From Staphylococcus carnosus (GTDB lineage Bacteria > Bacillota > Bacilli > Staphylococcales > Staphylococcaceae): DNA of 64,000 nucleotides. How positions within the stretch are numbered: position 1 is the stretch's first letter; every line of letters begins with the position of its first letter. Positions 1-9,430 of this stretch are shown one piece after another. The DNA lies in contig NZ_UHCT01000001.1 of NCBI RefSeq assembly GCF_900458435.1, positions 1,612,001 through 1,676,000 on the forward strand, in the 5' to 3' direction. The notes below the pieces were generated by a model. It searched no databases and was not told the DNA's origin. It saw only the letters and a program-made list of their open reading frames with translations. Position numbers and translations under genes: made by a program.

Positions 1-1609
1 AAATTAATTTCGCCTGTTTCTGCAAACGTTCAGTATACGCTTTAACCTCTTCCCTCAATTGCGCAAAAAGTTGATATTCCAATTCAACTGCTTTATCTTC
101 AGCACCTAAAATAATATCTTCTTTTTCTTTTAATTCATCTGTAATAAAACGTTCCGCATTAGAAAGCGTTTGTTTGCGGTTATAACCAAAATCTGCAGGT
201 TCGAAGCCTTTTAAATTCGCACGTGTAATTTCAATAAAATAACCGAATACTTTATTGAAGCTGATTTTTAATGATTTGATACCCGTACGTTCACGTTCTT
301 TCGCCTGAAGCTGTGCTAACCATTGTTTACCGTTGACTGAGGCTTCTAAATATTCATCTAGCTGCTGATTGAAACCTTGTTTGAACAACCCGCCATCTTT
401 AACAGAAATCGGCGGTTCCTCAACTAAGCTTTTTTCAAGTAAATCCAACAAGTCATTCAAGGGTTCTAATTGACGGAATTGTTCTGGCAATGCATCATCA
501 AAATCATCTAATAATGCTTTAATATTCGGTATCTCAGCAATTGAATGTTTAAGTTGAATTAAATCTCTCGCATTCACATTACCGTAACTCACTCTGCCTA
601 CTAAACGCTCAATATCATATACTTGATTCAAGTAATTTCTAAGTGTATCACGTTCGATAAAACGATCAATCAATTGAGAAACCGCATCTAATCGTTCATT
701 AATAGCTTGTTTATAAATCAATGGACGGTCAATCCACTGTTTTAAACGACGTGCTCCCATCGGTGTTTTCGTTTCATCCATCAACCATAGTAACGTTCCT
801 TTTTTAGACTTCAAACGTATACTTTCTGTTAATTCAAGGTTACGTTTCGCGTAATAATCCATTTTCATATAATCTATTGCTTCATAAACTTGTGCATCTT
901 CAATATGATTCATATTACGTTTTTGAGTATGATGAATATAATCGAGTAATAATTGGACGGCTTGATGCATCAGTGTATCTTCAACTTGATTCACTTCATA
1001 TGCTTCATTACTGATTTCATCAACTACAGTGATTGTTTCAGTAGCTAGACTCATTTGTTGTTTCAAACTCTCACTGACTTGATCAGCAGCAACGATTTCA
1101 TTTGGGTTGATAGTTGTTATTTCATTTAATAACATACTTTCATCATTGAATTTCGTTACTTTCAACTCACCTGTAGAAACGTCACAGTAGCTCACTGCAA
1201 TCGTTGCACCGTCTTTAATAAAACTCAAAATATAGTTGTTTTGTTTTTCATCCATACCGCCTTGATTCATAATCGTACCAGGCGTAACAACGCGAATGAC
1301 TTCTCTTTTCACCATTCCTTTTGTTGTTTTCGGATCTTCCATTTGTTCGCAAATCGCGACTTTATAGCCTTCATTAATTAAAGTTTCGATATAACTTTCA
1401 GCTGAATGATAAGGTACGCCGCACATAGGGATAGGATTTTCTTTTTTTGCATCACGTTTTGTCAACGTGATTTCTAAGACTCTGGATGCTTCTTTAGCAT
1501 CTTCAAAAAACATTTCGTAAAAATCGCCTAATCTGAAAAATAATAAGCAGTCTTGGTATTGTGATTTTATCTTTAAATATTGCTGCATCATCGGCGTTAC
1601 ATTTGTCAT
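1..1609 (-). CDS. mutS: DNA mismatch repair ATPase MutS (N-terminal part; cut by window edge)
   Basis: MutS recognises mismatches and small loops and recruits MutL. Translating the minus strand from the ATG at 1609 gives [20 protein letters not shown], followed by the family hallmarks: [14 protein letters not shown] (mismatch-reading Phe-x-Glu in FYE) and, about residue 80, [14 protein letters not shown]. The frame stays open to base 1, giving about 536 residues. That covers the mismatch-binding, connector, lever and clamp parts; the Walker ATPase domain lies beyond the left edge. An AGGAAT-type ribosome site precedes the ATG by about 8 bases. In other staphylococci mutS follows miaB-ricA directly, as far as I recall; here thiW and glpQ intervene, so mutS must be driven from the AT-rich gap upstream. 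Identification is firm; only the C-terminus is unseen. Confidence 0.97.
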   Translation of the reverse strand, partial: MTNVTPMMQQYLKIKSQYQDCLLFFRLGDFYEMFFEDAKEASRVLEITLTKRDAKKENPIPMCGVPYHSAESYIETLINEGYKVAICEQMEDPKTTKGMVKREVIRVVTPGTIMNQGGMDEKQNNYILSFIKDGATIAVSYCDVSTGELKVTKFNDESMLLNEITTINPNEIVAADQVSESLKQQMSLATETITVVDEISNEAYEVNQVEDTLMHQAVQLLLDYIHHTQKRNMNHIEDAQVYEAIDYMKMDYYAKRNLELTESIRLKSKKGTLLWLMDETKTPMGARRLKQWIDRPLIYKQAINERLDAVSQLIDRFIERDTLRNYLNQVYDIERLVGRVSYGNVNARDLIQLKHSIAEIPNIKALLDDFDDALPEQFRQLEPLNDLLDLLEKSLVEEPPISVKDGGLFKQGFNQQLDEYLEASVNGKQWLAQLQAKERERTGIKSLKISFNKVFGYFIEITRANLKGFEPADFGYNRKQTLSNAERFITDELKEKEDIILGAEDKAVELEYQLFAQLREEVKAYTERLQKQAKLI

Positions 1610-1915
1610 GATTCTTAATCATTCCTTCTATCTTCGGTTTAATTCTGTTTGAATTTAATATATTTTATACATTTTTGATGTAATAAGCAATCAATACACA
1701 TTACGTTTCTCTTAACTCATCTATTTTAACAAATTCTTAGTTTTCATACGAGTTTCAAATTTTACGACATATTTATTCGAATCATCTTATCATTTTAGTT
1801 AATTGATTATAAATATGTAGTAAATCTATATGAATTTATAGTTAAAATTAATATATTGCGTATTTGTTTTTGATATATTAATTATAGACTTAATAAAGGG
1901 AGATGAAGTTTCAAT
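1610..1915. other. AT-rich divergent intergenic region between mutS and glpQ
   Basis: This 306-base gap separates two divergent genes and must carry promoters for both. It is very AT-rich, so many -10-like hexamers occur. A possible glpQ promoter has TTGCGT at about 1856 with AT-rich -10 candidates before the GGGAGATGAAG ribosome site, but no pair is convincing. I see no ORF, tRNA, long repeat or terminator here. Confidence 0.5.
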
Positions 1916-2878
1916 ATGAAAAAACGTAAGATTTTAGTTACATCAGCAGTACTATCTGCATCTATTCTTCTAGGTTCTCAAGGGGCTTTAGCAAGCGGCG
2001 GCGGTATGGGTCCTGTTTCATCAGATTCATCTGCTTCACAAAATAATGCGCAGCAAAACAAAAATGTTTTAGCTAAAAATGTCGCAATTGCACATCGCGG
2101 TGCGAGCGGTTATGCTCCTGAACACACTTTTTTCGCTTATGATAAAGCTAAAAATGAGTTAGGTGCAGATTACATAGAATTAGATTTGCAAATGACAAAA
2201 GATGGTAATTTAATTGCGATGCATGATGAAACAGTTGATCGTACAACAGGCGGCAAATTCCATGGTCCTGTCAAAAATTATACAACTGCACAGTTAAAAC
2301 AAATGGATGTCGGCAGCTGGTTCAATCAAAAAAATCCGCAGTATGCCAACCCTAAATATGCCGGTGCAAAAGTACCGACTTTAGATGAAATTTTAACGCG
2401 CTATGGTCCTGATACAAATTATTATATTGAAACAAAATCTCCAGATGTGTATCCTGGCATGGAAGAAAAATTGTTAGATACATTGAATAAACATGGTATG
2501 TTGACATCTGACAAGTTGAAAAATGGTCAAATCGTAATTCAATCTTTCTCACAAGAAAGCCTATTGAAAATGAAAAAATTGAATCCGAATATACCTTTGA
2601 TTCAATTAACAGATGTTTTAGAAATACCACGCTATACAGATAAAGATTTAGATTATATTGCTTCTTATGCAGATGGCGTCGGACCTGAATATCATGATGC
2701 GACACCTGCTCAAGTTGAAAGACTGCATCAGCATGGTTTACTCGTCCATCCATATACAGCCAATACTAAATTAGCGATGCAAAATTTAATTAATGCGAAT
2801 GTAGATGGTGCTTTCTCTAATTACATTGATCAATATATGCAATTAAGAGACCAGTCTAATAATCAAAGTGCTTATTAA
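1916..2878 (+). CDS. glpQ: Secreted glycerophosphodiester phosphodiesterase
   Basis: Hydrolyses glycerophosphodiesters to glycerol-3-phosphate and an alcohol, outside the membrane. The 320-residue product has a signal peptide (MKKRK, hydrophobic core, likely cleavage near ALA-S at about residue 27) with no lipobox Cys, so it should be released or wall-associated. The GDPD core starts near residue 58 with AIAHRGASGYAPEHT (catalytic His-Arg), then ELDLQMTKDGNLIAMHDETVDRTT-type spacing (metal-binding Glu/Asp and second His), and a later YIETK. The length suits the GlpQ family. The GGGAGATGAAG ribosome site is about 9 bases before ATG. It is the only plus-strand gene in the first 16 kb and ends at a strong bidirectional terminator. 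A second, cytoplasmic GDPD lies at 40225-40968. Substrate (phospholipid head groups or teichoic acid) is inferred. Confidence 0.92.
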   Translation: MKKRKILVTSAVLSASILLGSQGALASGGGMGPVSSDSSASQNNAQQNKNVLAKNVAIAHRGASGYAPEHTFFAYDKAKNELGADYIELDLQMTKDGNLIAMHDETVDRTTGGKFHGPVKNYTTAQLKQMDVGSWFNQKNPQYANPKYAGAKVPTLDEILTRYGPDTNYYIETKSPDVYPGMEEKLLDTLNKHGMLTSDKLKNGQIVIQSFSQESLLKMKKLNPNIPLIQLTDVLEIPRYTDKDLDYIASYADGVGPEYHDATPAQVERLHQHGLLVHPYTANTKLAMQNLINANVDGAFSNYIDQYMQLRDQSNNQSAY

Positions 2879-2884
2879 GTGAAG

Positions 2885-2923
2885 AAATCCGCTTCAGATT
2901 GTGTTTCTGAAGCGGATTTTTTC
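2885..2923. terminator. Bidirectional terminator between convergent glpQ and thiW
   Basis: Perfect 14-bp stem: AAATCCGCTTCAGA at 2885-2898 pairs with TCTGAAGCGGATTT at 2906-2919, with a 7-base loop. Runs of T follow on the plus strand and a short A-rich flank serves the minus strand. Confidence 0.92.
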
Positions 2924-3420
2924 TAATCTTTAGGCAGCCATTTGTTCAATTTTCCTTTTTTAAATAAAACCATTAAGATGACATAACTGATAAATGCCCC
3001 TAATGCACTTGATGTGATAAAAGCAAGCATTAATGGTTTGATCGCTACGTGATGCAAACCGATTACCCAAGCTAATGGAATACACATAAAGCTTCCGATT
3101 AACCCTGTACCGATGACTTCACCAAATGCTGCCATAAATAGATGTTTACGATAACGATATAACAAACTGGCTAGCAATACCCCCACCATACTGCCGGGAA
3201 ATGCAAAAACAGACCCTGTACCAAATATCATACGAATCACAGAAGATAAAAATGCTTGTGCCAATCCATACCATGGCCCGACAAATACAGCACATAAAAC
3301 ATTCGTCATATGTTGTATGGGTGCTGCTTTAATCGGCCCTAATGGGATGACGATAATACTGCTTAAAACTACATTAATCGCAATGAACATTGAAGTTAAA
3401 GTGAGTTTTCTCACGTTCAT
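2923..3420 (-). CDS. thiW: ECF transporter substrate-binding (S) component, ThiW type
   Basis: Small integral membrane protein (165 aa, about five hydrophobic segments) that would bind a thiamine precursor and work with the shared EcfA1A2T energising module encoded elsewhere. ThiW-family features are the N-terminal LTLTSMFIAINVVLSSIIVIP, the MTNVLCAVFVGPWYGLAQAF stretch and FPGSMVGVLLASLLYR. The start ATG at 3420 follows GAAGGGGCG by about 8 bases. It lies 31 bp after ricA in the same direction, so it is probably read from the miaB-ricA transcript. No TPP riboswitch can fit before it. The substrate assignment (thiazole or thiamine) rests on family resemblance alone; other S components look similar in outline. 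Confidence 0.8.
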   Translation of the reverse strand: MNVRKLTLTSMFIAINVVLSSIIVIPLGPIKAAPIQHMTNVLCAVFVGPWYGLAQAFLSSVIRMIFGTGSVFAFPGSMVGVLLASLLYRYRKHLFMAAFGEVIGTGLIGSFMCIPLAWVIGLHHVAIKPLMLAFITSSALGAFISYVILMVLFKKGKLNKWLPKD

Positions 3421-3451
3421 GTTTTAACGCCCCTTCTAGTTTTAATCGTGT

Positions 3452-3808
3452 TTACTGATCTTGATGTGCTGCGTTTAAACGATCGGCCATTGTATTTATC
3501 ATCATCTGCAATAAATCATTTGCGTCAGATTGTGCTTCTCTGAATTCAGTCACAATCGGCAAAGCATCTATTTTTTCTTGAATCTGTGCAATCTCTGCTT
3601 CACTACGTTTATACGCTTCTATTTTTCCATAATTTTGTAAGTTAACAGATTGTTTCTGTCTTTGTTTTAAATCACTCATCCATTCATCAATATGATGATT
3701 ACGATGGATTTGTGTTTCAACACGTTGATAATATTTCACGGTATCTAATTGTTTAATTTGATCACTGAGTTTTTGAGCTTGTGCTAAAATGTCTTTTTTC
3801 TCATACAT
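3452..3808 (-). CDS. ricA: RicA/YmcA family RNase-regulating protein
   Basis: This 118-residue, mostly helical, charged protein belongs to the YmcA/YlbF family. In Bacillus subtilis RicA, RicF and RicT form the Y-complex, an Fe-S containing specificity factor that directs RNase Y to processing sites; the same role is inferred here. Visible features are the coiled-coil-like N-terminus (KKDILAQAQKLSDQIKQL), IDEWMSDLKQRQKQSVNLQNYGK in the middle, and a C-terminal helix with FREAQSDANDLLQMM. The start overlaps the miaB stop by one base (TAATG), so the two are translationally coupled. RNase Y itself is in this window (18566-20125). Confidence 0.9.
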   Translation of the reverse strand: MYEKKDILAQAQKLSDQIKQLDTVKYYQRVETQIHRNHHIDEWMSDLKQRQKQSVNLQNYGKIEAYKRSEAEIAQIQEKIDALPIVTEFREAQSDANDLLQMMINTMADRLNAAHQDQ

Positions 3809-5349
3809 TAAGCTTTCACCGCACTTGGTTCATGGACATGCAAGAAAGTGCCATTTAATGAATATTGTTTCGCTTCGTCGATTTTAACATCCACCAATTT
3901 ACCAATGACTTCTTTTGGTCCTCTGAAGTTCACAAGTTTGTTTTTGTCTGTATAACCTGCTAGTACTTCATTATCTTTTTTACTGCTTCCTTCACATAAT
4001 ACAGTCACAACTTGTCCTTCATAACCTTTTAATGCGCGTTCTGAGTAGTAACCTACTTTTTGATTCAAACGCTGCAAGCGGTCTTTCTTCACTTCTTTTT
4101 CTACGTTATCTTTCATACGTGCAGCAGGTGTGCCATCACGCTGAGAGTATAAGTACGTATACGCATGTTCAAATTCGACTTCGTCATATAAAGATAGTGT
4201 TTCTTGGAATTGTTCTTCAGTTTCATTTGGGTAACCTACAATGATGTCTGTTGTCAGTGCGACATCTGGGATTGCCGTTTTAATACGATTTACAAGGTCT
4301 AAGTAACTTTCTCGTGTGTATTTACGGCCCATAATTTTCAATACTGCATCGTTTCCTGATTGTACTGGCAAGTGAATGTGCGGAACAATATTACCGCCTT
4401 TTGCGATGACATCAATCATGTGGTCAGTGAAATCCCAAGGGTGGCTGGTTGTGAAGCGGACACGCGGGATATCAATTTTAGAAATATCTTCGAATAAGTC
4501 ACCTAAATCATATTCGATATCTTTAAGATCTTTTCCATATGAGTTCACGTTTTGACCTAATAAAGTAATTTCTTGATAACCTTGTCGTGCTAAATCACGG
4601 ACTTCATCAATAATATCTTGTGGACGTCTGCTGCGCTCTTTACCACGTGTAAACGGCACAATACAATATGTACAGAATTTATCGCAACCATACATAATAT
4701 TCACCCAAGCTTTGAAATAATCATCACGGACTTTAGGTAAATTCTCAATAACGTCGCCTTCTTTTGACCATACATCAATCACCATAGCTTTAGACATATA
4801 GGCTTCTTCAAGAATTTCTGGTAATTTATGAATATTATGAGTACCAAAAATCATGTCTACGTTTTGATATGATTTCAATATCTTATTTACAACTGATTCT
4901 TCTTGTGACATACAGCCGCATACACCAATTAAGCAATCTGGACGGTCACGTTTTAAATGTTTCAAGTTACCGATTTCACTGAATACCTTATTTTCAGCAT
5001 TCTCACGAATTGCACATGTATTAAGTAAAATCACATCTGCTTTTAAAATATCTTCTGCTAATGTATAACCAAGTGCTTCAAATATACCTGCCATTACTTC
5101 TGTATCATGCGCATTCATTTGACAACCAAATGTTTTGATGAAGAATGTACGGCCTTTGCCCATCTCTTTAAATCTTTCATCGATTTGGAAATCACGATTA
5201 TATTGAACATCTTCTTTACCACGTTTTTTCGCTTCTTTTAAACTTGGCGGTTGATAAACTGTTTCGAAGTATTGACTATAATCTTTTTCTTTTTTATTTC
5301 GTTGTGCAATAACATCTAAAGAACCTGCTTTTCTTTGTTCTTCATTCAC
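3808..5349 (-). CDS. miaB: tRNA-2-methylthio-N6-dimethylallyladenosine synthase MiaB
   Basis: Radical-SAM methylthiotransferase that adds the 2-methylthio group to i6A37 in tRNAs reading UNN codons. Domains in order: an N-terminal extension of about 65 residues; the UPF0004 domain with its three cluster cysteines in [23 protein letters not shown] and VCGCMSQ; the radical-SAM CxxxCxxC in [20 protein letters not shown]; and a C-terminal TRAM domain. The length (513 aa) matches the staphylococcal protein. It heads a miaB-ricA-thiW transcript, with the promoter expected in 5350-5434, downstream of the opp terminator. In S. aureus, from memory, korB sits just upstream of miaB; here about 7 kb of accessory genes intervene. 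Confidence 0.97.
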   Translation of the reverse strand: MNEEQRKAGSLDVIAQRNKKEKDYSQYFETVYQPPSLKEAKKRGKEDVQYNRDFQIDERFKEMGKGRTFFIKTFGCQMNAHDTEVMAGIFEALGYTLAEDILKADVILLNTCAIRENAENKVFSEIGNLKHLKRDRPDCLIGVCGCMSQEESVVNKILKSYQNVDMIFGTHNIHKLPEILEEAYMSKAMVIDVWSKEGDVIENLPKVRDDYFKAWVNIMYGCDKFCTYCIVPFTRGKERSRRPQDIIDEVRDLARQGYQEITLLGQNVNSYGKDLKDIEYDLGDLFEDISKIDIPRVRFTTSHPWDFTDHMIDVIAKGGNIVPHIHLPVQSGNDAVLKIMGRKYTRESYLDLVNRIKTAIPDVALTTDIIVGYPNETEEQFQETLSLYDEVEFEHAYTYLYSQRDGTPAARMKDNVEKEVKKDRLQRLNQKVGYYSERALKGYEGQVVTVLCEGSSKKDNEVLAGYTDKNKLVNFRGPKEVIGKLVDVKIDEAKQYSLNGTFLHVHEPSAVKA

Positions 5350-5434
5350 TTCGCAAAATCCTTTCTATATCCCCGATTAATCATTACCTCATTATATATG
5401 GTTTAGCCGAAATGTGCAAAATGATTCCAGAAAG

Positions 5435-5506
5435 AAAAAGCCGACAATCAATCATAAAGTCTTAAAGAGAAACTCTAAGCATTCATGATAAATTAGTCGG
5501 CTTTTT
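5435..5506. terminator. Long-looped bidirectional terminator between oppC and miaB
   Basis: Outer arms AAAAAGCCGAC (5435-5445) and GTCGGCTTTTT (5496-5506) are perfectly complementary. The 50-base interior holds its own hairpin, CTTA..GAG-AAA-CTC-TAAG near 5461-5479. It ends the opp operon on the minus strand; on the plus strand it would simply block antisense reading. Confidence 0.82.
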
Positions 5507-5510
5507 AATA

Positions 5511-6410
5511 TTAGTGTTTAGCTTTAGGATTTAAAGCGTCTTTTAAACCTTCTCCAACAAAATTAATACATAATATAGTAAATGTAATAATAAAAGCAGG
5601 CGGCATCCAAATCCATGGCTTGCTACTTAACACATCTGCTTCTTGTGCATCTGACAACATATTCCCCCAAGTAGGTGTTGTTTTTTCAATACCAAACCCT
5701 AAGAAACTCAAACCCGCTTCTGCTACAATTTGCACTGCGAATAATAACGTTGCTTGTACAATAATGACACTTAATATATTTGGTAATAAATGTTTTAGCA
5801 TAATTTTATAAACAGGAGTACCAATAGAAACTGCTGCTAAGAAATATTCATTTTCCTTTTCCTGCATAACTTTACCACGTACTAAACGCGCTATTCCTAC
5901 CCATGATAATACCACTATTACAGCACCTAATATAAATGCAGAACCATATGGATTTTTGATTTTTTCACTGAATGTTGCATTCAATACGATAGCAAATGGA
6001 ATGAATGGAAATAACATTACAAATTCAGTAATACGCATTAAAATTGTATCTACTTTTCCTCCATAATACCCTGATATCATTCCCACAATAATACCTATAA
6101 TTAAAATTCCTAAAGTTGTAGTAATTCCGAATACCATTGAAACACGTCCAGAATACAATAATCGACTTAATATATCCCTACCACCAGCATCAGTTCCAAG
6201 CCAATGTTCCGGAGACATATCACCTTTTATATATACTAAATTTTGAGTATTAGGGTCATGCGGAGCAATAAGCGGAGATAACATTGAAATCACAAAAATT
6301 AAAAACAGTGAAATTAGTGCAGTCATTGCCAACTTATTGTGCGTAAAATTTATAAATGCACTTTTTAATGGTGAAATGCTTTCGTTTTTATCTTTAAATT
6401 TTTTAGACAT
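5511..6410 (-). CDS. oppC: Peptide ABC transporter permease OppC
   Basis: Second permease of an Opp/Dpp-type peptide importer (299 aa). It has a cytoplasmic N-terminus, TM1 near residues 30-50, the OppC N-terminal domain ending HWLGTDAGGRDILSRLLYSGRVS, and five further membrane spans. The EAA loop that contacts the ATPases reads EAGLSFLGFGIEKTTPTWGNML (from about residue 231). Last gene of an A-D-F-B-C operon, 12 bases after oppB, with an AGGAGG-type ribosome site. The reading frame is intact, unlike oppA and oppD upstream. The order A-D-F-B-C recalls the S. aureus Opp4 operon; that comparison is from memory. Substrate is probably oligopeptides but is not provable here. Confidence 0.93.
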   Translation of the reverse strand: MSKKFKDKNESISPLKSAFINFTHNKLAMTALISLFLIFVISMLSPLIAPHDPNTQNLVYIKGDMSPEHWLGTDAGGRDILSRLLYSGRVSMVFGITTTLGILIIGIIVGMISGYYGGKVDTILMRITEFVMLFPFIPFAIVLNATFSEKIKNPYGSAFILGAVIVVLSWVGIARLVRGKVMQEKENEYFLAAVSIGTPVYKIMLKHLLPNILSVIIVQATLLFAVQIVAEAGLSFLGFGIEKTTPTWGNMLSDAQEADVLSSKPWIWMPPAFIITFTILCINFVGEGLKDALNPKAKH

Positions 6411-6422
6411 ATTTTCTCCTCC

Positions 6423-7388
6423 TTAGTTGCTCTTAATTCTTGGATCAACAATACTATATGCAATATCTGATATTAAGTTTGCTAATAATCCTAAGAATGA
6501 AAAGAATAGTAATAAAGCCATCATTAACGGATAATCTTTACCGCTAATCGCTTCGATTAAGAGTTTACCGATACCTGGATAAGAGAAAATAGTTTCAGTA
6601 ATAACTGCCCCACCAAAAATTGATAAAACATCTCCACCAAAGAAAGTAACAATTGGAATAACTGAATTCCGCAAAATATGTTTGTTATATATTTTATTTG
6701 TTGAAATTCCATTAGATCTTGCTGTTCTTACATAGTCTTTACGAGAATTTTCAATAATATCGTTTCTTAAGAATTGAACATAGCCTGCAGTTGACATGAC
6801 TCCTAGTATTAAAGCTGGTAAGAATGCATGATAAAGTTTACTCATATAATAAGGAAACGTACCTTCCTCCAAACCTATCGTAACTGATCCTTGGAATGGA
6901 AATAGATTTAACTGAAATGCAAATAAATATATCGCAAATACACCAGCTACAAATGATGGTAAGGCCAATAAGAAATAATTGGCAACTTGTATTGTGTAGT
7001 CTAAAGGTGAATAAGCTTTGCGCCCAGAAATAATTCCTAAAGGAAACGCTAAAATATATGTGATAATCAAGCTGAGTGTTCCTAAAATAATCGTGTTCGG
7101 CATACGCTCTTCTATCAAATCAATTACAGGTCTTTTAAACCTAACTGATTCACCTAAATCACCATGTGCAATTTTTTCAGCCCATTTTATGTATTGAACA
7201 TGAATAGGTTGATCATAACCCAATTTTTTTCTTTGGGCTTCAAAATATTGCGCTGAATTTTCAGATGAAGAGCCCGCTCCTGTAAACGCATCACCAGGTT
7301 GTAATTTTGAAATACCAAAGATAACTATTGAAATTAAAAATAATAAAGGAATCATTAATAATAATCGACGTATAATTAACTGAATCAT
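6423..7388 (-). CDS. oppB: Peptide ABC transporter permease OppB
   Basis: First permease of the peptide importer (321 aa, six predicted membrane spans). Family marks are the N-terminal IIRRLLLMIPLLFLISIVIF, the periplasmic-side domain ending LGYDQPIHVQYIKWAEKIAHGDLGESV, and the EAA loop with ETIFSYPGIGKLLIEAI followed by DYPLMMALLL. The ATG overlaps the oppF stop by four bases (ATGA), so translation is probably coupled. The frame is undamaged. With OppC it would form the channel; whether the complex works depends on the broken oppA and oppD. Confidence 0.94.
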   Translation of the reverse strand: MIQLIIRRLLLMIPLLFLISIVIFGISKLQPGDAFTGAGSSSENSAQYFEAQRKKLGYDQPIHVQYIKWAEKIAHGDLGESVRFKRPVIDLIEERMPNTIILGTLSLIITYILAFPLGIISGRKAYSPLDYTIQVANYFLLALPSFVAGVFAIYLFAFQLNLFPFQGSVTIGLEEGTFPYYMSKLYHAFLPALILGVMSTAGYVQFLRNDIIENSRKDYVRTARSNGISTNKIYNKHILRNSVIPIVTFFGGDVLSIFGGAVITETIFSYPGIGKLLIEAISGKDYPLMMALLLFFSFLGLLANLISDIAYSIVDPRIKSN

Positions 7389-8371
7389 TTCTCCACCTCT
7401 TCCTCAATCAACAAACAAGCTGCGAAATGATTAGGATTAACTTGTTTATATTCAGGTTTTGTTGTTTTGCATGCTTCTTGAGCTATGGGACACCTAGTAT
7501 GAAACGGGCATCCAGTTGGAGGGTTTGCTGGAGATGGCAAATCACCTGTTAACAAAATACGTTCCTTCCTTTTTTCTTGATCAATTTCTGGAATTGCTGA
7601 AATTAGTGCTTGCGTATATGGATGTTTAGGATTTTTGTATATTTCATCTGCTGGTCCTTGTTCAACAATATGACCTAAATACATAACACCTATATAGTCA
7701 CTTACATGTTTTACAACACTTAAATCATGTGCGATAAATAAATAACTTAGGTCAAATTCTTTTTGAAGATCATCTAACAAGTTTAATACTTGTGATTGAA
7801 CCGAAACATCTAATGCACTTACTGGTTCATCCAAAATAATCAGTTTCGGTTTCAACGCCAATGCACGTGCTATTCCTACTCTTTGCCTTTGTCCACCAGA
7901 AAACTCATGTGCATACTTATAATAATCTTCAGTATTTAATCCAACTTTCAACAATAATTCTTTAACTTCTTTTTCTAACTCTTTTTTCGATTTTTTAGTA
8001 TAATTTTTTATCGGTTCTCCGACTATATCCCCAACCATTTGTAAAGGATTTAGAGATGCATATGGATCTTGGAAGACCATTTGAAATCCTTTTCTAGCTT
8101 CTCGTAATTTTTTACCTTTAAGATGAGTAATATCTTCGTTGTCAAAAGTTATTGTCCCCTCACTAGGTTTTTGCAACCTTAAGATACTTCTTCCAGCAGA
8201 AGATTTACCACAACCAGATTCACCTACCAAACCCATTGTTTCGCCCTTTTTTATTTTGAAGCTTATACCATCGACAGCTTTTACATGTCCAACAGTTCTA
8301 CGGAAAAATCCACCTTTGATTGGATAATATTGTTTGAGATTATTTACTTCTAAGATTGTCTTTTTATCCAT
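7385..8371 (-). CDS. oppF: Peptide ABC transporter ATPase OppF
   Basis: Cytoplasmic ATPase of the importer (328 aa). Motifs in order: Walker A GESGCGKSS at about residue 50, Q-loop MVFQDPYASLNP, signature EFSGGQRQRVGIARAL near 160, Walker B LIILDEPVSALDVS, switch His in FIAHDLSVV, then the C-terminal oligopeptide-type domain with clustered cysteines (GCPFHTRCPIAQEAC, about 288-302, and a later Cys before LLIEEE). That cysteine-bearing tail is typical of Opp/Dpp ATPases and can hold an Fe-S cluster in some. Lies 12 bases after oppD. Intact. Confidence 0.94.
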   Translation of the reverse strand: MDKKTILEVNNLKQYYPIKGGFFRRTVGHVKAVDGISFKIKKGETMGLVGESGCGKSSAGRSILRLQKPSEGTITFDNEDITHLKGKKLREARKGFQMVFQDPYASLNPLQMVGDIVGEPIKNYTKKSKKELEKEVKELLLKVGLNTEDYYKYAHEFSGGQRQRVGIARALALKPKLIILDEPVSALDVSVQSQVLNLLDDLQKEFDLSYLFIAHDLSVVKHVSDYIGVMYLGHIVEQGPADEIYKNPKHPYTQALISAIPEIDQEKRKERILLTGDLPSPANPPTGCPFHTRCPIAQEACKTTKPEYKQVNPNHFAACLLIEEEVEK

Positions 8372-8383
8372 AGTTTCCCTCCA

Positions 8384-9365
8384 TTAATTTGCATCATATA
8401 GATGACAAGCAACTTTATGCTCTGCATCAATTTGTTTCAAAGATATATCTCCTGTTTTGCAGATATCCATTACAGAAGGACATCTATTTGCAAACCTGCA
8501 TCCTTGTTTCGGCATATTAACTAATGAAGGTACACTTCCTTCAATTACTTCTAATTTTTCAGTCCTTTCATCCAATTTAGGAATCGACCTAATCAAAGCT
8601 TGAGTGTAAGGATGTTTTGGAAATTGGAAAATTTCATTTGTTAAACCTGTTTCAATAATATTTCCAGCGTACATAACTGCAACTCTGTCACAAAGTTCAG
8701 ATATTACAGCTAAATCATGTGAAATGAATATGATAGACATATCATTTTCTTTTCTTATTTTCTTTAAAAGTTCTAAAATTTGAGCTTGAACGGTTACGTC
8801 TAGTGCAGTGGTAGGCTCATCAGCAATCAGCAAATCTGGCTGGCACGATATCGCTAAAGCTATCATTACTCTTTGACGCATACCTCCAGATAACTGATGG
8901 GGATAGTTATCTATTACTTCTGCAGCTCTAGGAATTCCAACTTGATTAAGTAGCTCAATCGCCCTTTCTCTTGCATCTTTTTTACTTAGTTTTAGATGTA
9001 AAATTATTTTTTCAATAAGTTGGTTTCCTATTGTAAAAACAGGGTTTAAAGCAGTCATAGGTTCTTGAAAAATCATTGAAAGTTCTTTACCACGCATTTT
9101 GTTATATTCACTTTCTTTAATATTATCTATACGCTTTCCTTTAAAACTGATTTCCCCTTGGTCAATTCGTGCTATTTTTTCAGGTAATAATTGCATTACA
9201 GATAAACTTAAAACTGATTTCCCAGATCCAGATTCTCCTACAATTCCGAGAATTTCTCCTTTTTTTACTGATAGATTAATATTATTTACTGTAGAAAACC
9301 AATCTTTTTTTTATGTAGAAGCTGGTTCTTAATTGTGTTATTTCTAATATATTCTCTGATGTCAA
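8384..9365 (-). pseudogene. oppD: Peptide ABC transporter ATPase OppD, frameshifted in a run of eight A
   Basis: The downstream frame (from an internal ATG at 9196) gives 270 residues with Q-loop MIFQEPMTALNP, signature LSGGMRQRVMIALA, Walker B LLIADEPTTALDV and the Cys-rich Opp tail, but lacks Walker A. That motif (GESGSGKS) is encoded in the same frame just upstream, at about 9208-9231. Upstream again, a TTG start at 9365, with GGAGTG about 8 bases before it, opens LTSENILEITQLRTSFYIKK in another frame, and the two join only if one A is removed from the A8 run at 9305-9312 (minus strand). With seven A the protein would be about 326 residues, the normal OppD length. As written, translation stops after about 27 residues. 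Either a true null, a slippage-rescued gene, or a homopolymer sequencing error. Confidence 0.88.
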
Positions 9366-9390
9366 TTTAAACACTCCTCTTTTGCTTAGA

Positions 9391-9418
9391 AAAAGCCTCG
9401 AAATCTATCGAGGCTTTT
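9391..9418 (-). terminator. Attenuator-like hairpin between oppA and oppD
   Basis: AAAAGCCTCGA (9391-9401) pairs perfectly with TCGAGGCTTTT (9408-9418), 6-base loop; on the minus strand it is followed by TTTTTCT. Hairpins of this kind after the binding-protein gene commonly let the lipoprotein be made in excess over the membrane and ATPase subunits. Confidence 0.85.
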
Positions 9419-9430
9419 ACAAGCAAAACT

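Noticed and set aside
2352..2753. 133-aa open frame antisense to glpQ
   Set aside because: Shadow of the GDPD coding sequence; no recognisable domain and no ribosome site.
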